Shown here: positions 18,761 through 30,008 of the stretch, in pieces | How the letters are laid out: each line of letters opens with the position of its first letter | Numbering within the stretch: position 1 is the first letter of the stretch | Assembly (NCBI RefSeq): GCF_000485595.1 | Contig: NW_014577970.1 | Span: 43,529 to 101,173 of the forward strand | Origin: Priapulus caudatus | Lineage: Eukaryota > Priapulida > Priapulimorpha > Priapulimorphida > Priapulidae | Direction: 5' to 3' | Length of the DNA: 57,645 nucleotides | The notes under the pieces: generated by a model | Database searches by the model: none | Told to the model about the DNA's origin: nothing | Seen by the model: only the letters and a program-made list of their open reading frames with translations | Translations under genes and position numbers: made by a program

Positions 18761-20299
18761 TAATTGAATAAGCTTTTGTCCTTTTATGGTGAGTTCTGTG
18801 ACCTTGATTTGCGCCGTAGAATGCTCTTGACATGATATGATGATTTTAAACGGCGCCGGCGCAGAGATTAACCATTTCCCGTTCGCTATGTACCTGGCTT
18901 GTGGTTGGGATTTCTGATAGAAAACAACACGCTTGTGACACAATGTTTGAATTTGGTTAATGTCATTTTGATACAAAGCAATCGCGCAAAAATTTATTGC
19001 TGTCGCCGGGAAGATAGGAGAGTATACATCGCAAATTACTCGGTGTTGTTGTAGGCATGATTGTAGTCTAAGTGCGTCCGGATATATGTATACTGACCGG
19101 TCTAGACTAATCCCGATATACCTATTGTCTGTCTCGTAGTATGCGGCTGTCTGGCTGGTAGGTCCCGTTTTTGTACTTGTACTATTAGGTAGGAACACCG
19201 GGGGTGTTATAATCTCGTAAATGCGAAAATCCATATCCCGATATGACAGAGATATAAAGGCTAGTACGTGCAGTGCGCCTGGTGTTGGCACTACGACAGC
19301 TGTGATCATGTCATAATATCGTAGTAATTGAGTCCTGTATGGGTATGGCAGTGTGACTGTGTCGGGGAGCGATTCTTGAATGGCTGCTAGGATTGTACTG
19401 AGCTCCGTTGGGGGGACAAGTGCTGGTGGCAGCCGGCCTGTCAGTAGTATATTGACATAGCACTGTAAAGCGTCTATCTGGTCTCGTGCATGCCCGAAGG
19501 CGAGTTGTAAACCGGTTAGAGCCACCTGCAGGCGGGACAGCATAACGGACTCGGGGGCCGCCGCTGTTCTCCATTCATAAATCTGTCTTGTGACCGTTGC
19601 TACGGCTGTTGCCACTTTCTTTGTGTCCCGTATAACGTCTTTTAAGATTTGTGTGTTCATTTGTGTATGAATTTTAGTATAGTTAATGACGGTGAGTGCT
19701 TGGTCAATGATATGGTGGGTTTGTGTCTGGGATATTCGCATGGCAGCTATGTTTTGTTGTAGTTGTTGGACATCATCGTCCGTCGCTGTGCTGAACAAAA
19801 ATTTACTAAGTTTCCCGATGCCGGAAAAAATAGATCGGGTCCTACGTGTGCGGTGAAGTGCGTGTAAATTGTCCATTTTTCGTTCGAGAGCATTCATGCG
19901 TTCCGTAAACCACTCTAATTGCACCTGGAACATTCTATAAGCGCTATCTGCTATCTGAACTGAAGCCCGTTTCGCCTGTACATCTGCGTAGTCTAATATG
20001 TCACGCTGGTCCGGAAATGGGAGTCTATCGTGCAAATTCACCCGTCCTTTACCCTGGTCTATGGCACTCCCTGGTAATTTTATCTCTGTCAGCAGTAGTA
20101 ATTGTCTTCTTAACGCGTCCATGTAGTCATCCATTGCTGATAGATTTAGTGATAGGGCTATCCCCCACGTAGACTGAGTTATTGCAATTCGTCCCCTCTG
20201 TACGAATAAAACCCCCGCTTCCTGTTGTCGTATCTCGTTTTCTGTTTCTCCCGTCACGAGTAGTGGGAGCACCAGTATCAGCCATGTGTAGGGCCTCAT
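18761..20299 (-). pseudogene. env: F-type envelope glycoprotein, copy 2, C-terminus lost
   Basis: About 513 codons start at ATG 20299. In order: signal peptide (residues 1-17), surface subunit, an Arg-rich furin-like site (RTRRTRS, residues 150-156), a hydrophobic fusion-peptide-like stretch (IFSGIGKLSKFLF), a coiled-coil-like segment (about 175-235), and a Cys-containing ectodomain with NSTS. The layout (cleavage site followed by KLxKFLFGT-like sequence) is that of baculovirus F proteins and insect errantivirus Env, which mediate membrane fusion. The C-terminal ectodomain, transmembrane anchor and tail are missing. The frame runs from IQL into gag nucleocapsid sequence of copy 1. Loss of the anchor makes it non-functional as an envelope. 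Confidence 0.88.
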
Positions 20300-20370
20300 C
20301 CTGGAAACAACAGGAACACGACTTATTTATAGGGTTTATGACCCTGTTTCTAAACGGCCTGTGTGTTAAG

Positions 20371-21590
20371 TTATAACCCCGCTAGGTGCGCTAGTGGTCG
20401 TAAATCATCATCGTCCCATTCTTCGTCTTCCTCATCATCGTCGTTGTCGTTATCGCTAGGTGGTGTGTTGTGTACTCGTCCCCCGTGTATCATTTTCGCG
20501 CGCCTGGGGTGTACGTCCCGTACTGTGTGTGTTGTGTGTTTGGTCTGTGTGTTTATGTGGCCCTGTGGTTTTGTCCATGCGTCTGCCGGATATGCTATTT
20601 TGAGATTATCTATATGGACCCTGCGTGTGACTGTCTGGTCTTGTCGTTTTATTCTAACTACTAGTGGCGTGATCTGTTCTACGATTATGTAAAATGGGCG
20701 CCATGCAGAGTGTAACTTGGCGGTTTCGTTCGGGCGTAATACGGGGCTGTACCAGTACACTGAATCTCCTACCATAAACCCCTGGTCTTTCGCTCGTTTA
20801 TCATATAAGTTCTTGTTTTTCTCTCTTGCTAACCGTGTATTTTCGTGTATGTTTGTCCACGCGTGGTATAGTCTCTCTGTTGCCTGTGATATCGGGTCAT
20901 CTGCGTACTGTACCCTGCGGGGGTGTAGAAGCACGTCTAACGGTAATCTCGCTTCTCTCCCATGATTTAGAAAATACGGTGTATAACCCGTAGTCCCGTG
21001 TACTGATGTGCGGTATGCAAACAACAAGGCTCCCAGCTTTGTGTCCCACGATGAATGATTGCGGTGAATGTAGCAGGAAATTAAATTGTTAAGTGTCCGA
21101 TAAAAACGTTCGACTACCCCGTTGGAAGCGGGATGGTAAGGTGCTGTCTTAACGTGTTTGATCCCCAGTTCTTCTCCCAATTTAGTCATTAACGCGTTGC
21201 AGAATTCTTTGCCGTTATCTGTTAAGAATATTTCTGGACAGCCGTGGCGTGGGATGAACTTATTGACAATGACTCCCGTAACGACCTGGGCTGTCTTGAG
21301 TGGAATCGCGTACGCCTCAGGCCACGCCGTAAACAAGTCGATAAAAGTCAGACAATACCGGTTAGCGCTACCTGTCACAGGTAATGGCCCCATTATGTCA
21401 ATGGCCACGGCTTGACAAGCATGCGTGGTTTGGGGTGCGTGCTGCATGGGCGCGCGGATTCTCTGCATTTTGCGTGCCGCACAAATAACGCATGACTTGA
21501 CGTATTCGTATACGTCGGAAAACATGCGCGGCCAGTGATAGCGTTGTTGAATTCTTGAAAGAGTTTTTGAAAAGCCTAAGTGCCCCGAGT
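20371..21590 (-). pseudogene. pol: Integrase, copy 2, with C-terminal module
   Basis: A 384-codon frame from ATG 21525 contains CVICAARK, the DD35E triad (Asp 43, Asp 103, Glu 139), a GPY/F-like module (AWRPFYIIVEQITPLVVRIK) and an acidic tail ending AGL at 20371. The pol stop lies 72 bp before the env ATG, so env needs separate expression, for example from a spliced RNA as in errantiviruses. Upstream, at about 21590, the same deletion of about 95 bp seen in copy 1 removes the first His of the zinc module and breaks the frame from RNase H. This is the most complete integrase C-terminus in the window. Confidence 0.9.
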
Positions 21591-22680
21591 AAACACTAAT
21601 CCCTCATCTATAAAATAGTCGGTAACCAACCGCGCATCGCGTAAGGTGCACGTGTCTGTTGTCAACGCCTGCCTGACGCGTGAGAGAAATGGATCGTTGT
21701 GCTGCATGTCCCTAAACCCGTCCATTGTAATGTCCGCTGGCAAGTTTATGGCCGCTTTCTCCGCGGTGTGCTGCGTCACTGGACTGACCTGAATGTGTGC
21801 GACGGTAGGTGGTGGGGCGTGTATTGTTTGTGTGGAGGCGTCGTGTGAAAGTGCAAGTTGTCCCTCAGGCATTAGTCTGCTGAGCGCGTTTGTCTGCGTG
21901 TTCGTGGATCCGGGTTTGTATGCCAGTGTCAGGTTGAACTGGGATAGCGTCAATGCGCAGCGTTGCAACTTGGCATTTCGTAACGTTTTGGCTTCTAGGA
22001 GAAATTTTAACGGCCGATGATCGGTAACGACGTGACATTGCCCCCCGTATAGAAAGTGCTTGAGTCGTCCCACACTGTAGACAAGAGAATAACATTCCTT
22101 CTCAATTATGGGCCAACGTGTTTCTGTGTCAGTGAACTGCTTACTAATATACATAATGGCCCTTTCACGGCCCTGCTCATCTGTCTGCGTCAACACTGCG
22201 CCCAATGCATACCCAGAGGCATCACAATACAGTGTATACGGTCGACTCGGGTCTGCTAGCGCTAGAATACGTGGGTTAATGAGGGCTACCTTCAGTGCTC
22301 GAAACGTCTGGTCTGTTTCCTCAGTCCACACAAAGGGTGTTCCCTTGTGGGTGAGTTGTGTGAGGGGTCTTGCTATCTTAGCATAATCTTTAACAAATTT
22401 TCTATAGTATCCTGTCAAACCGAGCCATTGCCGAACGCCTTTCGCTGTTGTTGGGGCTGCTAATGCTTGAATGGCCTTTGTTTTTTCTGGGTTCGTTGCG
22501 ATTCCGTCTGCGCTGATAATATAACCCAGATATTGAACTTTTTCACTAAGGAAGTTACATTTAGTTGCCTTAAACTTAAGATTTGCGTTTCGACAGCGGC
22601 GGAAAACTTCGTGCAAAATGTTGCATATGTTCTTCGAAAGTGGCGCTGTATATCATTATGTCATCCAAATACGCGATCGG
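21591..22680 (-). pseudogene. pol: RT thumb and RNase H, copy 2
   Basis: The open frame 22616-21576 is almost identical to 16988-15948 of copy 1: connection region (GLTGYYRKFVKDY), RNase H (CDASGYALG, EKECYSLVY, VVTDHRP) and the linker. The same one-base insertion near 22620 separates it from the YLDD region at about 22658-22671. Identity to copy 1 is close to perfect up to about 22678 and then falls abruptly. Confidence 0.85.
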
Positions 22681-24290
22681 CGTACGTTATGGGTCTTGTA
22701 ACCCTTCTCAGTGGAGCTCTGAGTTCATGACTCTCTGAAACTGGTCCTCGGACAACTGGCGGAACCCCAAAACGCAATGACGCCCGGTCCATTGTAGTTA
22801 AACAAAGGCGGACTTATGCTGATTCTTTTCTTTGCTAAAGGGATCTGGTGATAACCACTTCGAGATCTAGAAGTAAAAATTCGCTTAACGGCCGAAGTTT
22901 TGCATCAACGTCTTGCGATTACGGAGAGGGAATGCCGTCGGCTCCGAATGACTGAATTCAATCGTCTATAATCCATACACATTCTCGCACTCCGCCCTGT
23001 TTTCTTCTTAACTAAGTAGTAGACCCGAGCTCCACTCCTGAATGGAGTGTCGAATAGTCCCATTTTGAGGTAAGTGCGCTGACCTGTCCTCACTTCTTCT
23101 GTTGGGGTATTGCCATTCTGTAAGGAGCTGTTTTAAAATGGCTTCGCGGTTCCTGTTTCCATTGTAATTTCATATAGATCTGTAAAACCGAGTTCCTCGT
23201 CTGTGTGTGCAAGGATTTCTATGTTGCGTTAAAAAGTCGAGTAAATTTTCCCTGTGTTGTCTGTTGTGAGCAATGGGCGACTCAACGAGGCGTAGTCGGA
23301 CTGTTGTTTGTGTTTGTGAGTGCATTATTCGGTAATTGTTCAGCCTGCGGTACGTTGCTGGGGCAAAGACCCGTTTTGTGCTTGCTTTGTTGTATAGCCG
23401 CCCCCGTGTCACTCTGAGGCGGTGATGCGTCGCGTAGTACCGCCTGTGCTAACCTCACCGTCTTTGGTCGTGTGCGTCGCCTTGGCGCACGTGTGCTCCC
23501 GTTTAATTGTGGTTTTATGATGGCAGATTTATGTGTTTGCGTGTTTGTATTCCTAAGGAGAACGCTAATCGTGCCATTAGTGTTTATGCGACATGTTTTT
23601 TGTCATTGTATGCTGTAACGCCCGTGAATCCGCCTGATAAGCCGCGTCCTTCGGCGCGCTTTAGGAGTTGGAACGCGCTGTCCCGACGGGACAATACCCC
23701 CATTAATCTGACACTCGCACCATGGCCGTTTGCTTTGGCGCAGGATGTCTGGAGCGGTATGCACGTAGCTACTTTCATCGGAGGTACTGACCTCCCTTTG
23801 TCGCCTTCTTTTTCATAACATGGGTACTAATATCTATTCTATGGCTTAACACTGAGATTTGAAAATCTATACCCACCTGATTCCTAGCAAGGAAGTCCAC
23901 CCCTGAAATGATATTTTTTGGCAATGTTGTTTACCACACAGAACCGGAGGGAACGTTTTTATACACCGCTCTCCACGCGTGATCCGGGTAACTTAGCGAC
24001 GGACACGTGTTCTGACCCGCAGTGTTCACCCGGGACAGACTGTAATTGCGGACTACTGCGCTCGCTCGTTGTCAGAGCGTGGCGGCGTTCTCTATGTGAT
24101 TTAGGTAACCCGCCTCCACGCCCGTCTCGGAATTTAGGGAACATTCCGCGCCGGTATCAACAAAAAGCTATTAGTTTTTTGCCCCCGCCACCCGAACATG
24201 CGCAACATGGCGCACACGACGAACGCGGTGTGCGACCGTGTCCTGACCCCCCTTACGCTCCTGTTGGCGGTCTAGCGGGCGCGGTCGCGT
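22681..24290 (-). pseudogene. pol: Protease and N-terminal RT, copy 2, indel-rich
   Basis: Co-linear with 17050-18530 but with many scattered one- to three-base insertions and deletions, mostly extra G or C, so no long frame survives. Recognisable pieces are VKKKTGRSARMCMDYRRLNS at about 23030, the FLTQHR stretch at about 23235, GVDFLARN at about 23900 and VDTGAEC at 24142-24161. The error pattern resembles unpolished long reads more than natural decay, because the adjacent 20887-22678 matches copy 1 almost perfectly. The true genomic sequence may be more intact. Confidence 0.75.
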
Positions 24291-25374
24291 TTCCCGAGCG
24301 CAAACACCACTGCGACAAATCCCGTGCTGAAATTGCCCCTCATGCCACAACGGAAACACAACCTATCTGATTCGGGCGTCTTCCCGTCGTAACGAATTTA
24401 GAGCGCGCTAGCCGAGTGGCGGACGTCGCTAGAAGAGTCCGAACGATTCGTTAGCCGGTCTACGTGGTGTGGTTAATATTCTGCGGCTCTGTTGGCGTCG
24501 TGTCTGTGTTTGTGTTTGTGTCCGCGTGTTGGTCGGCATGTTTCGGTTGTTTCTGCTCTTGTGTCGATGGCACTATGTTGCATGGCTTGCTACCAAGTGC
24601 GCTCATGTTCACTCTACACTGGTGATGCATGTCTCTAGCGTTGCTTGTTATTGAACAAGATCTAATCTCAGTAGTGTCCCACATAGCTATCATCCCTGTA
24701 ACGTTGCCCTCTCTGTTTACGCAACCGTATTGCGATTCCTTGCTCCAACTACCGCTCCCTGTCTGCCAACAGTCCGACGTGCTTCCTGTAGTGTGGCGTG
24801 GGCGCCGCTTCAACAAATTTTTTGTATTGCTAATACTCCGCTAAGCCCGTCTGAAAAAATCTCTGTTAAACGTTTCTACGTTAATTTCGTGTTGTAACTG
24901 GTCTCGTGAATTGCTAGGTGCTGGCTATCTGTCGTAAACGGTCGCGCAATAATCGGCGGAATAGACTCTCCTCTCTCCTGGTGAAAGTTGTTTAAACGAG
25001 TTTTGAGCCGAAAGTTCAGACATTGGGTTCATAGCGTGTTTGTAAAGGCTCGTACAGACGGTCCCACGTAATGTCTGGCGTGTCTATTAATAAACGGCGG
25101 GTGTACTTCGACGCTGCGCCCCAAAGGTGCTTATTGCTAAATTCCTGAATTCTGTTTCTGTTAAATTTAACTCTAAATGTGCCCACGTTAATTGGTTATC
25201 CACTCTTGGAACTTGGCCCCAACAAAACCTCATTCCCCATAAACTGTAGGAAGTAATTCTGTCGGACTTCCGCGACCCTTAAACCCCTCGTAAATCGTTC
25301 CGCTACATTTCCATTGAAGGTTTAAGACCGCTCGTAAACACCCGAGTTAGAGATTCAATCGTAGCTTCCGTCAT
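24291..25374 (-). pseudogene. gag: gag, copy 2, indel-rich
   Basis: The presumed start at 25374 (MTEATIESLTRVF) lies about 245 bp downstream of the primer binding site. Capsid-like fragments in shifting frames follow, then the Gln/Thr-rich NC spacer (QHADTNTNTDTTPTEP) and the CCHC knuckle near 24330-24365. Length of about 360 codons fits Ty3/Gypsy gag. Frequent one-base indels break it, as in the neighbouring protease region. The capsid part is seen only here, so the assignment rests on position and the knuckle. Confidence 0.6.
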
Positions 25375-25397
25375 TGTGGTCGTGGGAAAAACGGATC

Positions 25398-25436
25398 AAA
25401 GGTAAATGGTAAATGGTAAATGGTAAATGGGTAAAT
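25398..25436. repeat. Heptamer repeat (GGTAAAT)n in the retroelement leader
   Basis: Five to six tandem GGTAAAT units lie between the primer binding site and the gag start. The leader is about 245 bp long and shows no ORF. Confidence 0.8.
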
Positions 25437-25620
25437 GTAAACTGTTGACTAGGGTGTGAGAGACGATGTAACTACCGCACAACATGTGATACAAGTCAAA
25501 CCGACGCAAATAACGTTCCATTACCCGACAAGTGAGTGATGACAGTGAAGTTCTTCCGGCCACGTCGATCGCAGTGGTAGCACTTTGGGCTGTGTGCGAG
25601 AGAGAGACGAAGATTCTTTT

Positions 25621-25634
25621 GGTCAACGGCGCCA
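25621..25634 (-). promoter_or_regulatory. Primer binding site of the minus-strand element
   Basis: Three bases inside the 5' LTR end, the minus strand reads TGGCGCCGTTGACC. TGGCGCC is a common start for tRNA-primed sites of retroviruses and Ty3/Gypsy elements. I cannot assign the tRNA with certainty. Its position fixes the LTR at 25638-26090 as the 5' LTR. Confidence 0.75.
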
Positions 25635-25637
25635 AAT

Positions 25638-26086
25638 TGTAGCGTGGAATATATGTTCGTAGACGGTGGCTCGTAGATAGTAGACACAACGAGTGAAGTA
25701 AACGGCAAACAGTACTGATATCGATTTATTATAAGCACAGATCAAACGATGTACACATACCCGTCAGCAATACGTCGGTGTCTCTCTCGAACTCACTCAA
25801 ACCCTCCCTTTTATGCGTCTCTCTCGACCTCGCCACGTTGCGGCGGTCTTTGTCGAAGGCGTTGTACCCCGGCCGTGTCGCATCACCTGTCATTAAGGTT
25901 CTCCCTTAATGACAACTGGTCAACAAATTCGGTGGCCTCGGTCGGTGACCGCTCTTCTGGACAAATGCTAATTTATTTAGGGACCGCCCAAGTATGTGGT
26001 TGGTGGCCGATAGAGCTGTCCCCTGTTCATTTCGTTGATCACCTAGGCGGTGTGTGAAATAATGGCTTTCGGGGGTCCCACGGTCC

Positions 26087-26090
<4 letters not shown>
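25638..26090 (-). repeat. LTR, 5' LTR of a minus-strand Ty3/Gypsy element
   Basis: A 453-bp unit starting TGTAG and ending CTACA, homologous to 2744-3132 with about 65-80 extra bases near 25652-25722. The primer binding site lies directly inside it. It would carry the promoter driving transcription leftward through gag, pol and env. Its outer edge abuts a pure (TG)n run. Differences from the other LTR are mainly small indels. Confidence 0.9.
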
Positions 26091-26163
<73 letters not shown>

Positions 26164-26766
26164 TGTGCGATGTCTGTGTGCGATGTGTGTTCGCGTTTGT
26201 ATGTGCGATGTGTGTGCGCGCGTGTGTGTGTGCGATGTGTGTGTGTGTGGTGTGTGCGATGTGTGTGTGTGTGGTGTGTGCGATGTGTTTTCCACGCGTG
26301 TGTGTGTGCAACAATGTGTGTCCGCGCGTGTGTGTGCGATGTGTGTGCGCGCGTGTGTGTGTGCGATGTGTGTGCGCGCGTGTGTGTGTGCGATGTGTGT
26401 CGCGCCGTGTGTGTGCGATGTGTGTCGCGTGTGTGTGCGATATGTGTCCGCGTGTGTGTGTGTGCGATGTGTGTGCGCGGCGTGTGTGTGTGCGATGTGT
26501 GTCCGGCGCGTGTGTTGTGCGATGTGTGTGCGCGCGTGTGTGTGTGCGATGTGTGTGCGCGCGTGGTGTGTGCGATGTGTGTCGCGTGTGTGTGGCGATG
26601 TGTGTCCGCGCGTGTGTGTGCAATGTGTGTGCGCGCTGTGTGTGCGTGCGATTGTGTGTGCGCGCAGTGTGTGTGTGCGATGTGTGTGTGTGTGTGGTGT
26701 GTGCGATGTGTGTCCGCGCGTGTTGTGTGCAATGTGTGTGGCGTGTGTTGTCCCGTGTGTTGTGCG

Positions 26767-26817
<51 letters not shown>

Positions 26818-27942
26818 GTGTGGTTGTGTGCGATGTGTTTCCATGCGTGTGTGTGCGATGTTGTGTGCGCGGCGTGTGTTGTGTGCGATGTGTGTTGTCC
26901 GCGCTGTGTGTGTGTGCGATGTGTGTGCGCGCAGTGTGTGTGAGGCGATGTGTGGTCCGCGCGTGTGTGTGCGATGTGTGTCCGCGCGTGTAATGTTGCG
27001 ATGGTGTGTGCGCGCGTGTGTGTGAGCGATGTGTGTCCGCGCGTGTTGTGTGCGATGTGTGTCCGCGCGTGTGTGTGCGATGTGTGTCGCGCGGTGTGTG
27101 TGCGAATGTGTGTCGCGCGCGTGTATGTGCGATGTGTGTGCGCGCAGCGTGTATGTGGCGATGTGTGTGTGTGTGTGTGGGTGTGTCGATGTGTTCCACG
27201 CGTGTGTGTGCGAATGTGTGTGCGCGCGCGTGTGTGTGCGATGTGTGTCCGCGCGTGTGTGTGCGATGTGTGCGCGCACTGCGCTGTGTAGTTGCGATGT
27301 GTGTGCGCGCGTGTGTATGTGCGATGTGTGTCCGCGCGTGTGTGTGCGATGTGGGCGCGCGCGTGTGTATGTGCGATGTGTGCGCGCGCGCGTGTGTATG
27401 TGCGATTGTGTGTGCGCCGGCGTGTGTGTGTCGATGTGTGTGCGCGTGGCGTGTGTATGTCGATGTTGTGCGCGCCGTGTGTTTTTGTGTGCGATGTGTG
27501 TGCGCGGCGTGTGTATGTGCGATGTGTGCGCGCGCGTGTGTATGTGCGATGTGTGTGCGCGCGTGTGTGTGTGCGATGTGTGTGCGCGCGTGTGTTGTGG
27601 TGCGAATGTGTGTCCGCGCGCTGTGTGTGCGATGGTGTGGTGTGTGGTGTGTGTCCGTGTGTGTGTGCGATGTGTGTCCGCGCGCAGTGTGTGCGATGGG
27701 GTGTGTGTTGTGGTTGTGTGTCCGTGTGTGTGTGCGATGTGTGTGCGCGCGTGTGTGTGCGATGTGTGTGTGTGTGGTGTGGCGATGTGATCCGCGCGGG
27801 TATGTGGCGATTGTGTGTCCCGCGCGTGTGTCTGCGAGTGTGTGGCGCGCGTGTATGTGCGATGTGTGTGCGCGCGTGTGTGTGATGTGTATCTGTGTCT
27901 GTGCGTGTGTGGGTGAGTGCGTGCGTGGGTGAGTACGTCTGT

Positions 27943-28020
<78 letters not shown>

Positions 28021-28030
28021 GTGTGTGTTT
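26091..28030. repeat. GT/GC minisatellite, unit about 23 bp, with pure (GT)n ends
   Basis: Pure (GT)n at 26091-26160 and about 27943-28030 flanks 1.8 kb of imperfect units with the core GCGATGTGTGT followed by CGCGCGTGTGTGT. The sequence is almost entirely alternating purine-pyrimidine. Long open frames in all directions (for example 26039-27199 and 27006-27932) are by-products of the repeat. Confidence 0.95.
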
Positions 28031-28270
28031 ATATGGGGGTCTGTTAATGTTGTTTGTGACGCACTGTTTCCGCTGTGTGAGATCGAGCGTTCATGAGTAG
28101 GCCTACAGGTATATAATATAGTGAATCATGCTTGCCCATTACAGGTAGCCTCACTCGTAAAACATTTCTGAGAAACGGTGGCATGCGACATAAAACATCG
28201 AACTCGATTAAAACATGGTTTTGTAATTAAACGAGTAAGCTAACTTACTACTACTTACGGAAAATATATT

Positions 28271-29034
28271 AAACGTGAGACAGATAAGATTAATAATTGG
28301 ATGCTGGCTAATAAGCTCTTAATAAACTATGGTAAGACGAAATACATGATCATATCAAATAAAAAATTATAGGAACTTATTTAATATTGCCATCGACAAC
28401 CATAGCAATAGAACAGACTCAATCAATAAAATATTTGGGTGTATATATAGATAATAATTTAAAATGGTCATCGCATATAAAAGTTCTCAGCACACAACTT
28501 GCTAAAGTGACAGGAATTATATCTAGATTAAGACCCTATACAGATATATCTACTCTCCTCCAGGTTTATTATGCTTTAGCATACCCATATCTTCATTATG
28601 CAGTGCTGAGCTGGGCATCATCACCTAAATATATTCTACATCCAGTAAAGGTTATTCACAATAAAATAATAAAATATATCGCGTTCGGGAAATATCAAGA
28701 CCATGTTACCCAATATTATATAAAATTAAATCTATTGAAACTAGAAGACATCTATACTTGGAACTTGGGAAATTTATGCATAAATTTCATAATAATAAAC
28801 TACCATCTATATAGAGAACTATTATTAAAGTTAATGAGAATTCACCCCCATATTACACGTTATTCAGTTTACTCTCAATATCATCTCCCTCGTACTTTAA
28901 CATCATTAAGACAACACTCACTAAAATGCAATAGAGTAAAGTGCTGGAATGATATACCTCAATCAATAAAAGTAAGCAATCTGAATTCCTTTAAATTTAA
29001 TCTTAAGAAGTTTCTTATTAATAAATATACGTAG
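28271..29034 (+). pseudogene. 3' end of a LINE reverse transcriptase
   Basis: Two frames join: 28271-28372 reads INNWMLANKLLINYGKTKYM and ends at a TAG, and 28387-29034 continues with KYLGVYIDNNLKWSSHI, then a C-terminal thumb region (YYALAYPYLHYAVLSWASS, RVKCWNDIPQSIK, FKFNLKKFLINKY). WMLANKLLIN..KTKYM followed by KYLGVxIDxxLKW is the hallmark of the RT C-terminal part in CR1/L2/Jockey-type non-LTR elements. Palm motifs and endonuclease are absent, as in most 5'-truncated LINE insertions. A frame shift separates the two parts. Exact clade cannot be set from this piece. Confidence 0.85.
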
Positions 29035-30008
29035 AAACTATTGTATTAAATTGAAGACATTTTATATAACTAAGGTATGCATATAAATATCAAATTATAT
29101 CTATATTATATTTATTTTGTACAGCATTGTATATAGTCTAATTCTCGGTGTTTCATACATAAGAACTTATTGCATCATAACTTATATCATATATTTGCTC
29201 TAAATTCTCTATTAGGTCTTTTCGAATTAGCTATATTATATTTGGACAAAATAGTGGCTCGTTGTGTAAGATGAATTTATATAAATGTTTAAGCAATTCG
29301 AAATCGATGAATCTCACTGTATTATTTATACACTATCGTATTGTATTGTAAAGTAATGTAACGTTACGTAATGTTTTGTAATGTAATCGAATGTATGTTT
29401 TTTGTGCAATGTGTCGTAATGTCATATCACGTTATGTATTGTAAATATCATATATCATCATCATGTCTTGTAATGTCATATGTAGTATAATGTCATATCA
29501 TGACATGTATTGTAACGTAATATATCGTCATGTATTGTAGGTATTATTACGTCGGGTATTGTAATGGTTTGTATGCGTTGTAATCATCTGATCACGTCAT
29601 GTTTTGTAAATATCATATATCATCATGTCTTATAATGTCATACGTATATAAAGTTGTCTAATCGTAATGTGCTGCTTAGTATTATAATGTCTTGTCATGT
29701 CAGGTATTGTATTGTAATGTAATAATTATATCGTCGTGTATTGTACGTAGTATAACGTCGTGTATGTGAGGGATTGTGTGTGCTGTAATCGTCAGATCAC
29801 GTCAAGTATTGTAAATATCATTCAAAATCGTGTCTTGGAAAGCAATATGTACTGTAAATATAGTGTATGGCTGACTCGATGACCGCAAGGTCCTTTCGCC
29901 ATACCCGTGCTTTATATTAACAAAGTTATCTGTTTAATTTTCCCACTGTTAGATTATCCTCGTTTAGCACAATTAAAAATCTTGAAATCTTGAAAATCTT
30001 GAAATCTT
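29035..30008 (+). mobile_element. LINE 3' UTR with terminal hairpin and short tail repeats
   Basis: The region after the RT stop is AT-rich with degenerate TGTAATGT units (29330-29830). It ends with a nested hairpin, GTATGGC 29865-29871 pairing with GCCATAC 29898-29904 around GACCGCAAGGTC, and then a TCTTGAAA-type repeat at 29975-30008. A conserved 3' hairpin followed by a short tandem tail is typical of CR1/L2-like LINE 3' ends, so the insertion probably ends at about 30008. Confidence 0.65.

Noticed and set aside
20717-22730. Plus-strand ORFs of 70-110 codons opposite pol
   Set aside because: They are antisense shadows of the minus-strand integrase and RT frames.
26039-27932. Very long open frames on both strands (up to almost 400 codons)
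   Set aside because: They are translations of the GT/CA array: Cys-Val or His-Thr strings with no complexity. GT repeats lack stop codons by chance.
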